A stretch of DNA of 64,000 nucleotides from Pedobacter sp. Its GTDB lineage: Bacteria; Bacteroidota; Bacteroidia; Sphingobacteriales; Sphingobacteriaceae. The DNA lies in contig JANXVH010000071.1 in the NCBI GenBank assembly GCA_025351765.1, positions 1 through 64,000 on the forward strand, written 5' to 3'. The position numbers and the translations under genes were made by a program. Below are positions 1-7,687 of this stretch, one piece after another (position 1 is the stretch's first letter; every line of letters begins with the position of its first letter). The notes under the pieces were generated by a model that saw nothing but the letters and a program-made list of their open reading frames with translations, ran no database searches and was not told where the DNA came from.

Positions 1-961
1 CATCCGTGTTTCCTACTTCCATACCCGTAATACATTTTACATTTCTAAACGAGAGATTTGTTCCATAGGTCATTATATTCCAGGCAGTGGGATTTCGCAG
101 TATAATTCCCTCCAATTTCCAATTATTCCCATGGTTTTCAAGAAGATTATACATCCTGCCGGCTGCACGGTTTATATTGCCCTTACCATCCAACACTCCT
201 CGTCCTTTTATCGTAACATTATCAGCACCGATGTCAAACATCGTTTTTGCGTTCCCATCAGTGGTAGATTGAATTACAGCTCCGGCAGCAATATAAATGG
301 TGGAATTCGCTTTACAATTTAGGCCATTAGCGGTGTAAGTACCTGGAGGGAAATAAAGCACGCCACCTGTAGGAGTCATATTGATGGCACTTTGAATTTG
401 CTTGGAATTATTCTCAAGACCAGTAATGTCAACTCCGTAATCCAAAACATTAATAACGCCACGATCACCTGATTTTGGAGCATCTTCCTCGATTCCGTCT
501 GCGAAAATTGCTAAAGATTCTGTTGATGAATTTACGTGGTGGAGAATCATTTTTCGTGGTTTATCAAGCGCGAACGTTATTTCATCACCCGATTTTGAGG
601 ATATTATACCATAACTCTTTGGCGTAAGGATGTAATTATTAACCGATTCATTTACTGTAATCTTCACTTCGGCCTTTCCGGCGAACGAGAAGTGAACATA
701 GCTAGGCACCTGATTGCCCTGTATCTTAATGACAGGAACCGAAACACCATTTACCGTAACGGTATACCGGCTACTGATATTGGCACCAATCTCAGCAGGA
801 TCCAAGACAACCCAACCTTTGTTTGATTGAGCCCCCGCCCGAAAACCAATTAAAAGCAAATAGACCAAAAAAAAGCTATTGATAGCAAATGCTATCCAAT
901 CTCTATTTAAGCCTATTTTGAGTTTGGATGATAAATTTTTAAATAAACAAAATATAATCAT
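1..961 (-). CDS. Secreted GH28-like / right-handed beta-helix hydrolase, C-terminus beyond window
   Basis: An open frame starts at the ATG at 961 and runs leftward without a stop to base 1, giving about 320 residues of a longer protein. Residues 22-40 form a hydrophobic export signal ending in AGAQS, a plausible signal peptidase site. An N-terminal beta-rich domain follows, and from about residue 163 there is a pattern of the pectate lyase/polygalacturonase kind (VLDYGVD, then NNSKQIQSAI, then LYFPPGTY) leading into beta-helix strands (ADNVTIKGRGVLDG). This layout is usual for Bacteroidota GH28-type enzymes that cut pectin-like polysaccharides in the periplasm. The catalytic aspartates would lie beyond the window, so substrate and activity are inferred. 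A pectate-lyase-superfamily protein of other specificity is possible. Confidence 0.75.
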   Translation of the reverse strand, partial: MIIFCLFKNLSSKLKIGLNRDWIAFAINSFFLVYLLLIGFRAGAQSNKGWVVLDPAEIGANISSRYTVTVNGVSVPVIKIQGNQVPSYVHFSFAGKAEVKITVNESVNNYILTPKSYGIISSKSGDEITFALDKPRKMILHHVNSSTESLAIFADGIEEDAPKSGDRGVINVLDYGVDITGLENNSKQIQSAINMTPTGGVLYFPPGTYTANGLNCKANSTIYIAAGAVIQSTTDGNAKTMFDIGADNVTIKGRGVLDGKGNINRAAGRMYNLLENHGNNWKLEGIILRNPTAWNIMTYGTNLSFRNVKCITGMEVGNTD

Positions 962-973
962 AGTGTAAGTTAG

Positions 974-1159
974 GGAAAATCTAGTAGAAGTGATTTGGAT
1001 AAAAGCAGCGATTTAAAAGGTTTTAAAACGGAAATTGCGGTTCGTTTAGGTATTCATATTATTCCTCAAAACGTATTGGTCCATCCAGATGGGAAAATAA
1101 TTGCGAAAGACCTAAGAGGTGCAAATGAAAATAAAATGATTGCTGGCTATATTAAGTAA
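974..1159 (+). pseudogene. C-terminal remnant of a TlpA/AhpC-type thioredoxin-fold protein
   Basis: The frame is open only from just after a stop at 971-973 to the TAA at 1157-1159 and has no sensible start codon. It translates to about 61 residues containing LGIHIIPQNVLVHPDGKIIAKDLRG. This is split here as LGIHIIPQNVL and VHPDGKIIAKDLRG, and it matches the cis-proline loop and last strands of TlpA/ResA-like thiol-disulfide oxidoreductases. The N-terminal half with the CxxC active site is absent. It lies between the beta-helix hydrolase start and the symporter, so it looks like the leftover of a deletion or rearrangement. Family assignment rests on the short motif only. Confidence 0.6.
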
Positions 1160-1501
1160 ATCTATCGCCTGCCCACAGAAGCAGAAGATACCATACGGTT
1201 AAAAAAGTCAATAAAAAGGCCATCTCAATATGTTGAGACAGCCACTTTTATTTTTTCCGGGGATCAGCAGAATGGCATCCCTCAAAGCCATTCTACCTAT
1301 CCGGAAACGTTCGCATCAAATTTGTTCTCGATGCGCCCTTTCACTTATCCCTATACTCATACTAATGCAAATTGAACGCCAATTTCAAAAAGATCACTGA
1401 AGTGCATTATAACTAAGATTTTTGAATATCAAGATTTTAAATTGGGGATATTGATGGACAAAATGTGGAGGTTGTTGTAAAAAAATTCTTATACTAGTAA
1501 A
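1160..1501. other. Intergenic region with hairpins, no gene seen
   Basis: This 342-bp stretch holds a terminator-like hairpin at 1210-1256 and a second perfect 8-bp inverted repeat (AGAATGGC 1269-1276 / GCCATTCT 1287-1294). No convincing reading frame or TAnnTTTG promoter for the downstream symporter was found. Confidence 0.5.
1210..1256 (+). terminator. Hairpin terminator after thioredoxin remnant
   Basis: GGC-CA-TCTCAA (1219-1228) pairs with TTGAGA-CA-GCC around a TATG loop, followed by a T-rich stretch to 1256. It lies 50 bp after the remnant's stop codon. Confidence 0.6.
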
Positions 1502-2776
1502 ATGAAATCTATACTTTCAAACCTGACCTTCCAGGTTTTGGTTGCCATTACTTTGGGCGTATTAGTTGGTGCTTTTTATCCGGGCTTTGCCCCGCAGGCC
1601 AAACTGATCAGTCAGAGTTTTATCAACATGATAAGTATGCTCATTGCGCCTATTATATTCCTGACTATAGTTTTAGGTATTGCCCACATGGGCGATATGA
1701 AAAAGGTAGGCAGAGTTGGAGGAAAGGCATTGCTATATTTCGAGATTGTAACCACTTTCGCTATTGTTATAGGGATGGTGGTGGCAAATTTTTTAAAGCC
1801 CGGTGTGGGATTAAAGGTATCAGGAGGCGATGTTGAAAAGCTAAAAACATATACAGAGCAGGCGGATAGCATAAATTGGCTGGAGTTTCTGGCACATATT
1901 ATTCCACATAATATTTTCGAAGCTTTTACAAAAGGGGAAATCCTGCAAATCTTATTCTTTGCCATTCTGTTTGGTTATGGCCTTAATAAAATGGGAGAAA
2001 GTGGACAATCGCTGCTTAGCACATTCGATAAAATATCTAAAGTTCTCTTTAATATTATGAAAGTGGTGATGCGCATAGCGCCAATAGGTGCATTTGGGGG
2101 GATGGCGTATAGCGTTGGTACTTACGGATTGGAAACTTTGCTGCCCATGGTAAAACTAATGGGCGCTGTGTATCTGACCTGCCTGCTGTTTATTTTTATA
2201 GTGCTTAATGGCATTTGCCGGTTTTATAAATTTAGCCTTTGGAAATACCTTAAATACATAAGGCAGGAGATCCTGATTGTTTTAGGAACCTCGTCATCAG
2301 AGTCCGTTTTGCCCAGTATGATGCAAAAGATGGAGGCGATAGGATGCAAAAAATCTGTAGTGGGTTTGGTTATTCCTACAGGATATTCGTTTAATTTAGA
2401 TGGAACAGCAATTTATTTGTCTATGGCGGTAATTTTTCTTTGCCAAGTTTTTAATATAAATCTGTCTATCGGTCAGCAATTAAGCGTTCTTGCCGTTTTG
2501 ATGGTTACCTCTAAAGGAGCTGCGGGAGTTACTGGTAGCGGGTTTATTGTGTTGGCCTCAACTTTAACAGCTTTGAAAATTATGCCTGTAGAACATATTG
2601 CTATTTTGCTGGGGGTAGATCGGTTTATGTCTGAAGCCCGTGCCATTACCAATATGATAGGCAATGGTATTGCCACAATTGTTATTGCCAAGAGCGAGAA
2701 TGAGTTTGATGAAGAAAAATACAAGCTGGCAATACAGCCTGCAACAATAGAAAGAAATGAAGAAAGTACGCTATGA
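1502..2776 (+). CDS. Dicarboxylate/amino acid:cation (DAACS) symporter
   Basis: A 424-residue inner-membrane protein of the glutamate/C4-dicarboxylate symporter family (GltP/DctA/GltT type), close to the usual family length. Signature stretches are visible in order: the serine-rich SSSESVLP hairpin near residue 262, YSFNLDGTAIY near 294, the second hairpin GAAGVTGSGF near 338, and MSEARAITNMIGN near 373, which carries the substrate-binding Asp/Asn region of TM8. Family members take up aspartate, glutamate or C4-dicarboxylates with Na+ or H+; which substrate applies here cannot be read from the sequence. The stop overlaps the start of the DUF1080 lipoprotein gene by 4 bp (ATGA), indicating one operon that likely also includes the TMEM175 gene. 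Confidence 0.92.
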   Translation: MKSILSNLTFQVLVAITLGVLVGAFYPGFAPQAKLISQSFINMISMLIAPIIFLTIVLGIAHMGDMKKVGRVGGKALLYFEIVTTFAIVIGMVVANFLKPGVGLKVSGGDVEKLKTYTEQADSINWLEFLAHIIPHNIFEAFTKGEILQILFFAILFGYGLNKMGESGQSLLSTFDKISKVLFNIMKVVMRIAPIGAFGGMAYSVGTYGLETLLPMVKLMGAVYLTCLLFIFIVLNGICRFYKFSLWKYLKYIRQEILIVLGTSSSESVLPSMMQKMEAIGCKKSVVGLVIPTGYSFNLDGTAIYLSMAVIFLCQVFNINLSIGQQLSVLAVLMVTSKGAAGVTGSGFIVLASTLTALKIMPVEHIAILLGVDRFMSEARAITNMIGNGIATIVIAKSENEFDEEKYKLAIQPATIERNEESTL

Positions 2777-3576
2777 AAAATAAATTAGTATTAATCGTTT
2801 TATGCGCAGTGATGATGAGCTGTGGGGGCATTAAAAAAAACAGTGCTGCAGAAGATGCGGAAGCGGGATTTAAGCCCTTATTTAATGGCAAAGACATCAA
2901 AGACTGGTTTGTAAAGATATACCACCACGAAGTGGGCGAGAACTTTGGCAATACATTTAGGGTGGTTGATGGTATTATCCAGATCAGGTATGATCAATAT
3001 GGAGATTTTAATAACCAGTTTGGCCACCTTTATTATAAAACCCCATTTTCTTATTATCACTTAAAATATGAATACCGATTTGTGGGTAAACAGCAAAGAG
3101 GAGCGCCAGATTACACCTTGTTAAATAGCGGGATGATGTTTCATTCGCAGGATCCGAGAACAATGTTGAAAGAACAAGATTGGCCAATATCAATAGAAAT
3201 GCAGTTGCTAGGCGGTCTTGGTGATGGCCATTCAAGACCAACTGGTAATATGTGCTCGCCTGGGACAGATGTGGTGTATCAAGGAAAAATAGCGACGGAT
3301 CATTGCATTAATTCTACTTCTAAAACATATGATGGGGAACAGTGGGTGCGGGCGGAGCTAATTGTTTTAGGCGACTCGCTTATTAAACACATCATAAACG
3401 GAGATACGGTGCTGCAATATTCTAAACCGCAGATTGGGGGAGGAATTGCTCATGGTTATGATCCAAAATATAAGCAAGACGGTAAGTTGCTAAGTAGTGG
3501 TTTCATTGCTTTGCAGAGCGAAGGACAACCGGTAGATTTTAGAAATATTAGAATTAAACAGTTAAAAAAGAGATAG
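2773..3576 (+). CDS. DUF1080 (3-keto-disaccharide hydrolase type) lipoprotein
   Basis: A 267-residue protein with a lipoprotein signal: a short hydrophobic stretch and lipobox VMMSC, with Cys17 as the lipidation site. The mature part shows the DUF1080/LamG-like pattern: PLFNGKDIKDW, then FRVVDGIIQI, a central YEYRF strand, and the C-terminal FIALQSEGQPVDFRNI motif. The family has a concanavalin-like fold and is linked in Bacteroidota to hydrolysis of 3-keto-glycosides. The lipid anchor places it in the cell envelope. It overlaps the symporter gene by 4 bp, so co-expression is likely, but no biochemical link between the two is evident. Substrate is unknown. Confidence 0.85.
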   Translation: MKNKLVLIVLCAVMMSCGGIKKNSAAEDAEAGFKPLFNGKDIKDWFVKIYHHEVGENFGNTFRVVDGIIQIRYDQYGDFNNQFGHLYYKTPFSYYHLKYEYRFVGKQQRGAPDYTLLNSGMMFHSQDPRTMLKEQDWPISIEMQLLGGLGDGHSRPTGNMCSPGTDVVYQGKIATDHCINSTSKTYDGEQWVRAELIVLGDSLIKHIINGDTVLQYSKPQIGGGIAHGYDPKYKQDGKLLSSGFIALQSEGQPVDFRNIRIKQLKKR

Positions 3577-3586
3577 TTAATGTTCT

Positions 3587-4159
3587 ATGAATAAAGGTAG
3601 GTTAGAAGCTTTTAGTGATGGGGTATTGGCGATCATTATTACCATTATGGTGCTGGAATTAAAAGTGCCACATGATAGTAGCATACACGCTATTATTGAA
3701 CTGCTGCCAGTATTTATGAGTTACCTGCTTAGCTTTGTATATGTTGGTATTTATTGGAACAACCATCACCACATGATGCAATTGGTTAAAAAGGTAAACG
3801 GGAAAGTGCTATGGGCCAATTTGCACCTGCTTTTTTGGTTATCACTATTTCCTTTTGCTACCGCATGGATGGGGGAGAATCATTATGATACGATACCCGT
3901 GGTGCTGTATGGTTGCGTAATGCTAATGGCAGCTCTCGCTTATTTTATATTGGAGCATACGTTATTGAGACTTCATGGACCAGACTCTGATTTTGCATCT
4001 ACTTTTAGTAGCCGCGCTAAAGATATTGTCTCAATAATACTCAATGTAGTGGCAATAGGAGGTAGTTTTATTACGCCTTATGTAGGCATTACCTGTTACG
4101 TTCTTGTAGCGGTAATTTGGTTTATACCAGAAAAAAGGGTGGAGAAGAAGCTGGCTTAA
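3587..4159 (+). CDS. TMEM175/DUF1211 family membrane protein (putative K+ channel)
   Basis: A 190-residue polytopic protein with about six hydrophobic segments. The N-terminus has the family hallmark RxxxFSD (RLEAFSDG, residues 5-12) on the first membrane helix, followed by the pore-lining pattern VLAIIITIMVLEL. Bacterial TMEM175 proteins form potassium-selective tetrameric channels without a canonical selectivity filter. The length fits the single-repeat bacterial form. It starts 11 bp after the DUF1080 gene, so it is probably the last gene of that operon. Channel activity is inferred from family membership. Confidence 0.85.
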   Translation: MNKGRLEAFSDGVLAIIITIMVLELKVPHDSSIHAIIELLPVFMSYLLSFVYVGIYWNNHHHMMQLVKKVNGKVLWANLHLLFWLSLFPFATAWMGENHYDTIPVVLYGCVMLMAALAYFILEHTLLRLHGPDSDFASTFSSRAKDIVSIILNVVAIGGSFITPYVGITCYVLVAVIWFIPEKRVEKKLA

Positions 4160-4190
4160 TTGTTTTTAAGAACAATTTTATCTAAGTTTG
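4160..4190 (+). promoter_or_regulatory. Promoter of sucD
   Basis: TTG at 4160-4162, then 20 bp, then TAAGTTTG at 4183-4190, matching the Bacteroidota -33/-7 consensus. The sucD start lies 20 bp further on. The 5' part also contains a small ATTGTT/AACAAT inverted repeat that may help end the upstream operon. Confidence 0.7.
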
Positions 4191-4209
4191 CAACAAAAAA
4201 TAAGGATAC

Positions 4210-5082
4210 ATGAGTGTTTTAGTAAATAAAGATTCAAAAGTTATTGTTCAGGGCTTTACCGGTAATGAGGGTACTTATCATGCTTCTCAAATGATTGAAT
4301 ACGGAACTGATGTTGTAGGTGGTGTTACGCCAGGTAAGGGTGGACAAACTCACCTTGATAAACCGGTGTTCAACACTGTTAAAGATGCTGTTGATAAAGC
4401 CGGTGCAAATGTATCCATCATATTTGTTCCGCCTGCTTTTGCTGCAGACGCCATTATGGAAGCGGCTGAAGCTGGTATTAAAGTTATTGTTTGTATTACT
4501 GAAGGTATCCCTACAAAGGATATGATACAGGTTAAAGAATATATTTCTGATAAAGATTGTCGTTTAATTGGCCCCAATTGTCCAGGTGTAATCACCGCAG
4601 GTGAAGCTAAGATCGGTATCATGCCAGGCTTTATCTTTAAAAAAGGTACGGTAGGTGTGGTTTCTAAATCTGGAACCTTGACATATGAAGCAGTTGATCA
4701 GGTGGTAAAAGCCGGTCTAGGTATCACTACTGCAATTGGTATTGGTGGCGATCCAATTATAGGCACAACCACTAAAGAAGCTGTTGAGCTGTTGATGAAT
4801 GATCCTGAAACTGAGGGTATCATTATGATTGGAGAGATTGGTGGTGGAATGGAGGCAGAAGCTGCATACTGGATTAAAGAAAATGGCACAAAGCCTGTTG
4901 TGGGATTCATAGCTGGTCAGACGGCTCCTGCAGGACGTAGAATGGGTCATGCAGGTGCAATTGTTGGTGGCGCAGATGATACTGCAGCAGCAAAAATGAA
5001 AATCATGGCTGAGTGCGGTATTACAGTGGTAGAAAGTCCTGCTGAAATTGGCGAAGCAATGGTTGCCCTTTTAAAGAAATAA
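4210..5082 (+). CDS. sucD: Succinyl-CoA synthetase (ADP-forming) subunit alpha
   Basis: A 290-residue cytosolic TCA-cycle enzyme subunit that, with SucC, interconverts succinyl-CoA and succinate with nucleotide synthesis. Visible features are the CoA-binding Rossmann start ([12 protein letters not shown]; many orthologues have GFTGxQGTFH), [18 protein letters not shown], the nucleotide-contact region SKSGTLTYE, and GHAGAIVGG with the phosphohistidine near residue 247. Length is normal for the family. The sucC gene is not next to it, so the two subunits are encoded separately, which is common in Bacteroidota. It has its own promoter and a strong terminator, so it appears to be a single-gene unit. 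Confidence 0.97.
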   Translation: MSVLVNKDSKVIVQGFTGNEGTYHASQMIEYGTDVVGGVTPGKGGQTHLDKPVFNTVKDAVDKAGANVSIIFVPPAFAADAIMEAAEAGIKVIVCITEGIPTKDMIQVKEYISDKDCRLIGPNCPGVITAGEAKIGIMPGFIFKKGTVGVVSKSGTLTYEAVDQVVKAGLGITTAIGIGGDPIIGTTTKEAVELLMNDPETEGIIMIGEIGGGMEAEAAYWIKENGTKPVVGFIAGQTAPAGRRMGHAGAIVGGADDTAAAKMKIMAECGITVVESPAEIGEAMVALLKK

Positions 5083-5105
5083 GAAAAACATCTTGTATAA
5101 AAATG

Positions 5106-5140
5106 AAAGCTCTGGTGAATTTCATCAGAGCTTTTCTTTT
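5106..5140 (+). terminator. Terminator after sucD
   Basis: AAAGCTCTG (5106-5114) pairs with CAGAGCTTT (5126-5134), and the stem extends inward through TGAA/TTCA. A CTTTTT tract follows. Confidence 0.85.
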
Positions 5141-5248
5141 TAGGTGCGCCCACTCAAAGCCGCCAATCATAATGACCTTATTATGTCATGGATGTAAAAC
5201 TTAACAACTATGATGTGCGTATATTGCTGTAACTAATCAAATTTATAG

Positions 5249-5728
5249 ATGAAAGCTTTGATCAATAAAACATTACTATTAGGCAGCTTGTTAATGATTA
5301 CAGGTTTTCTTGCTTGTGCACAGCGCCCTAAAAAGGAAGATTCTAAGAAAACTACAAAGAATATGGAATGGAATAAGTTAACCAAGGAGGAAGAAGACGT
5401 AATTGTGCGTAAAGGTACTGAATACGCTGGCACAGGCAGCTTGCTCAATAATAAGGAAAAAGGCACCTATACCTGCAAACGTTGTAACGCAGCTTTATAC
5501 CGTTCAGAATCTAAGTTTGAATCACATTGTGGGTGGCCAAGTTTCGATGATGAGGTAAAAGGAGCTGTAATAAGGATACCCGATGCAGATGGTTCAAGAA
5601 CTGAGATAGTTTGTGCAAATTGCAAAGCGCATCTTGGTCATGTTTTTATTGGGGAAGGATTTACTGCGAAAAATACAAGAAGCTGTGTGAACTCCATCTC
5701 TATGATTTTTGTTCCTGATAAGAAATAA
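5249..5728 (+). CDS. msrB: Peptide-methionine (R)-S-oxide reductase, lipoprotein form
   Basis: A 159-residue MsrB that reduces the R form of methionine sulfoxide in proteins. The zinc-binding pairs CKRC (Cys75/78) and CANC (Cys122/125) are intact, as is the core motif HCGWPSF. The catalytic cysteine is in RSCVNS (Cys146), where many family members have RYCxNS. Unlike the usual cytosolic enzyme it carries an N-terminal hydrophobic signal and lipobox FLAC (Cys23), so it should be anchored in the envelope and repair periplasmic or outer-membrane proteins. It stands alone, followed by a strong terminator. Confidence 0.93.
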   Translation: MKALINKTLLLGSLLMITGFLACAQRPKKEDSKKTTKNMEWNKLTKEEEDVIVRKGTEYAGTGSLLNNKEKGTYTCKRCNAALYRSESKFESHCGWPSFDDEVKGAVIRIPDADGSRTEIVCANCKAHLGHVFIGEGFTAKNTRSCVNSISMIFVPDKK

Positions 5729-5755
5729 AATTTTCCTTACTGATATTGCTATGAT

Positions 5756-5785
5756 GCCCGAAAATAAATTTTCGGGCTTTTTTTT
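5756..5785 (+). terminator. Terminator after msrB
   Basis: Perfect 9-bp stem GCCCGAAAA (5756-5764) / TTTTCGGGC (5769-5777) with a TAAA loop and eight Ts. Confidence 0.92.
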
Positions 5786-5812
5786 GATAAGTGGTTAGTT
5801 TTCTTATGTTTG
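5783..5812 (+). promoter_or_regulatory. Promoter of rlpA
   Basis: TTTG (5783-5786), 18 bp, TATGTTTG (5805-5812). The -33 box overlaps the T-tract of the msrB terminator. It supports the downstream start at 5836 over any start before it. Confidence 0.7.
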
Positions 5813-5835
5813 CTACCTCACCAACTTTATTAAAT

Positions 5836-6285
5836 ATGAAGTATTTTCTATTTTTATGCGGTATGCTTATTTCTTCTTTGGGTTTCTCTCAAAATTTTTC
5901 TGAAAAAGTTGTATCAAATATTTCATGTAACAGTTTGATAACAGCTCCGGAAGCTGAAGTGACCGCGGCATCTAAGATGTCTTTTAAAAGTGGGTACGCT
6001 ACCTACTATGCAAGGAAGTTTGAAGGTAGAAAAACGACAAGCGGAGCTAGGTATCGCGGCAAAAAAATGACCGCTGCACATTTAACTCTTCCTTTTGGAA
6101 CAATAGTAACGGTAACGAATCTTAACAACGGCAAGTCGGTAGACGTAACTGTAAACGATCGCGGCCCTCATTCTAAAAAATACATGATAGATCTCTCGGA
6201 GGGTGCTGCAAAGGAGCTTGGCTTCTTTAATAAGGGACAGTCGCGGGTTGAGATCAGCTATCTGTTGCCGGAAGATAATACTTAA
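5836..6285 (+). CDS. rlpA: RlpA-like septal ring lytic transglycosylase
   Basis: A 149-residue exported protein with a double-psi beta-barrel. The start at 5836 is chosen because it gives a clean signal peptide (MKYFLFLCGMLISSLGFSQ) and lies 23 bp after a good promoter; an upstream in-frame ATG at 5791 falls inside that promoter. Barrel motifs run from GYATYYARKFEGRKTTSG through PFGTIVTVTNL and VTVNDRGP to the DLSEGAAKELGF helix. RlpA enzymes cleave peptidoglycan strands lacking stem peptides and act in daughter-cell separation. The C-terminal SPOR domain of the E. coli protein is absent, as in many Bacteroidota homologues. Confidence 0.88.
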   Translation: MKYFLFLCGMLISSLGFSQNFSEKVVSNISCNSLITAPEAEVTAASKMSFKSGYATYYARKFEGRKTTSGARYRGKKMTAAHLTLPFGTIVTVTNLNNGKSVDVTVNDRGPHSKKYMIDLSEGAAKELGFFNKGQSRVEISYLLPEDNT

Positions 6286-6648
6286 CTATCTTGTCATTAA
6301 AGTCAGTTTTTTTTAAATTATTAACATTAAAAAACTTTCCCTATCCCCTTAAAAAGAAATAATTAGCTTTTTTCTAGATAGATTATGACTATAATCTGAT
6401 CTTTTTAATAGTGGATTTCTTCTGGGTGTTAACAACTTTGTTCTACAAAAAAGGCCTCATACTTTATATTTGTTTTAGTAAGGTTCTCTAATAAATCACA
6501 CATAGATTTTTAGTTAAAGGTTTAGTATTTAATTGTTTAAGGTTTGAAGAATTGCAAATTTTTTTAATCTTGTATCATTAAGTACGGTTTCCTAGGCTTT
6601 AATATTTATGGAGTGCGAACCCTAATCATTCACTGTTAAAAATAGGTT
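6286..6648. other. AT-rich intergenic region upstream of nrdBA
   Basis: This 363-bp stretch has no convincing gene. An AT-rich inverted repeat AGATTAT-GACT-ATAATCT (6380-6397) followed by CTTTTT may end rlpA transcription. TATATTTG (6465-6472) matches a -7 box, but its nearest TTTG is 24 bp upstream, longer than normal. If used, it would give nrdB a leader of about 170 nt. No clear NrdR-box pair was recognised. Confidence 0.45.
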
Positions 6649-7620
6649 ATGCAAGAAGAAGTACTTTTAAAAGAAAATAAGGATCGGTTTGTCCTTTTGC
6701 CTATTAAATACCCGGCAATTTGGGAAATGTACAAAAAGAGTGAAGCCAGCTTTTGGACTGCAGAGGAGATCGATCTATCTGACGACCAAAAACACTGGGA
6801 CAACCTGAACAGCGGGGAGCGTCATTTCATTTCTCATATTCTGGCATTCTTTTCTGCTAGTGATGGTATAGTAAACGAGAACCTTGCGGTTAACTTTATG
6901 AGTGAAGTTCAGCTGCCAGAGGCACGTTGTTTTTATGGCTTCCAGATTATGATGGAGAACATCCATGCTGAAACATATGCCTTGCTGATTGATACCTATA
7001 TCAAAGATCCTGAAGAGAAAGACAGGCTTTTCCATGCGATAGACACTGTGCCGTGTGTTAAGCGCAAAGCAGAATGGGCTTTAAAATGGATTGAAGGTGG
7101 TAACTTTGCAGAACGCCTTGTTGCTTTTGCTGCAGTAGAAGGTATTTTTTTTAGCGGTAGCTTCTGCTCTATCTTCTGGCTTAAGAAACGCGGTTTAATG
7201 CCCGGACTTACTTTTAGCAATGAGCTGATCTCGAGAGACGAGGGTATGCATTGCGAGTTTGCTTGCTTACTTTACAGTATGCTCTCTAATAAATTAACAG
7301 AAGCAGCAGTTCATGGCATCATCAAAGATGCGGTGGAAATAGAAAAAGAGTTCATTACTGACGCACTTCCCGTAGCGCTAATTGGAATGAATGCCAAATT
7401 GATGTCTCAGTATATTGAATTTGTGGCAGATAGGTGGGTAAGCGAACTTGGTTATGCCAAGATTTACAATGCCACCAATCCTTTTGATTTCATGGAAATG
7501 ATTTCCTTGCAGGGAAAAACGAATTTCTTTGAGAAAAGAGTGGGCGACTACCAAAAGAGTGGTGTGTTGACATCAACAGAAGATAAAGCTTCCGCTTTTT
7601 CTTTAGATGACGACTTTTAA
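6649..7620 (+). CDS. nrdB: Ribonucleoside-diphosphate reductase class Ia, small (R2) subunit
   Basis: A 323-residue di-iron/tyrosyl-radical subunit that generates the radical passed to NrdA for deoxynucleotide synthesis. Metal ligands are seen in [19 protein letters not shown] and [14 protein letters not shown], and the radical tyrosine is in CFYGFQ. The sequence resembles the eukaryote-type R2 more than E. coli NrdB, as is common in Bacteroidota. The C-terminus ends FSLDDDF, the tail that docks into R1 (FSLDADF in vertebrates). It is followed 67 bp later by nrdA in the same direction, which is the reverse of the E. coli gene order. Confidence 0.97.
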   Translation: MQEEVLLKENKDRFVLLPIKYPAIWEMYKKSEASFWTAEEIDLSDDQKHWDNLNSGERHFISHILAFFSASDGIVNENLAVNFMSEVQLPEARCFYGFQIMMENIHAETYALLIDTYIKDPEEKDRLFHAIDTVPCVKRKAEWALKWIEGGNFAERLVAFAAVEGIFFSGSFCSIFWLKKRGLMPGLTFSNELISRDEGMHCEFACLLYSMLSNKLTEAAVHGIIKDAVEIEKEFITDALPVALIGMNAKLMSQYIEFVADRWVSELGYAKIYNATNPFDFMEMISLQGKTNFFEKRVGDYQKSGVLTSTEDKASAFSLDDDF

Positions 7621-7687
7621 TCGCACACTTCCTTTAAAACGAATCAATAGTTTATACATAAAATAGATAACTAATCCCTGAAATAAT

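Noticed and set aside
2682-2951. Long antisense frames within the symporter, sucD, icd and other genes
   Set aside because: They lie wholly opposite strongly conserved coding regions, lack family motifs and have no promoter; they are shadows of the real genes.
6286-6648. Cobalamin riboswitch or clear NrdR boxes before nrdBA
   Set aside because: The region is AT-rich with no B12-box-like conserved sequence and no recognisable pair of NrdR sites. The enzyme is class Ia and does not use B12.
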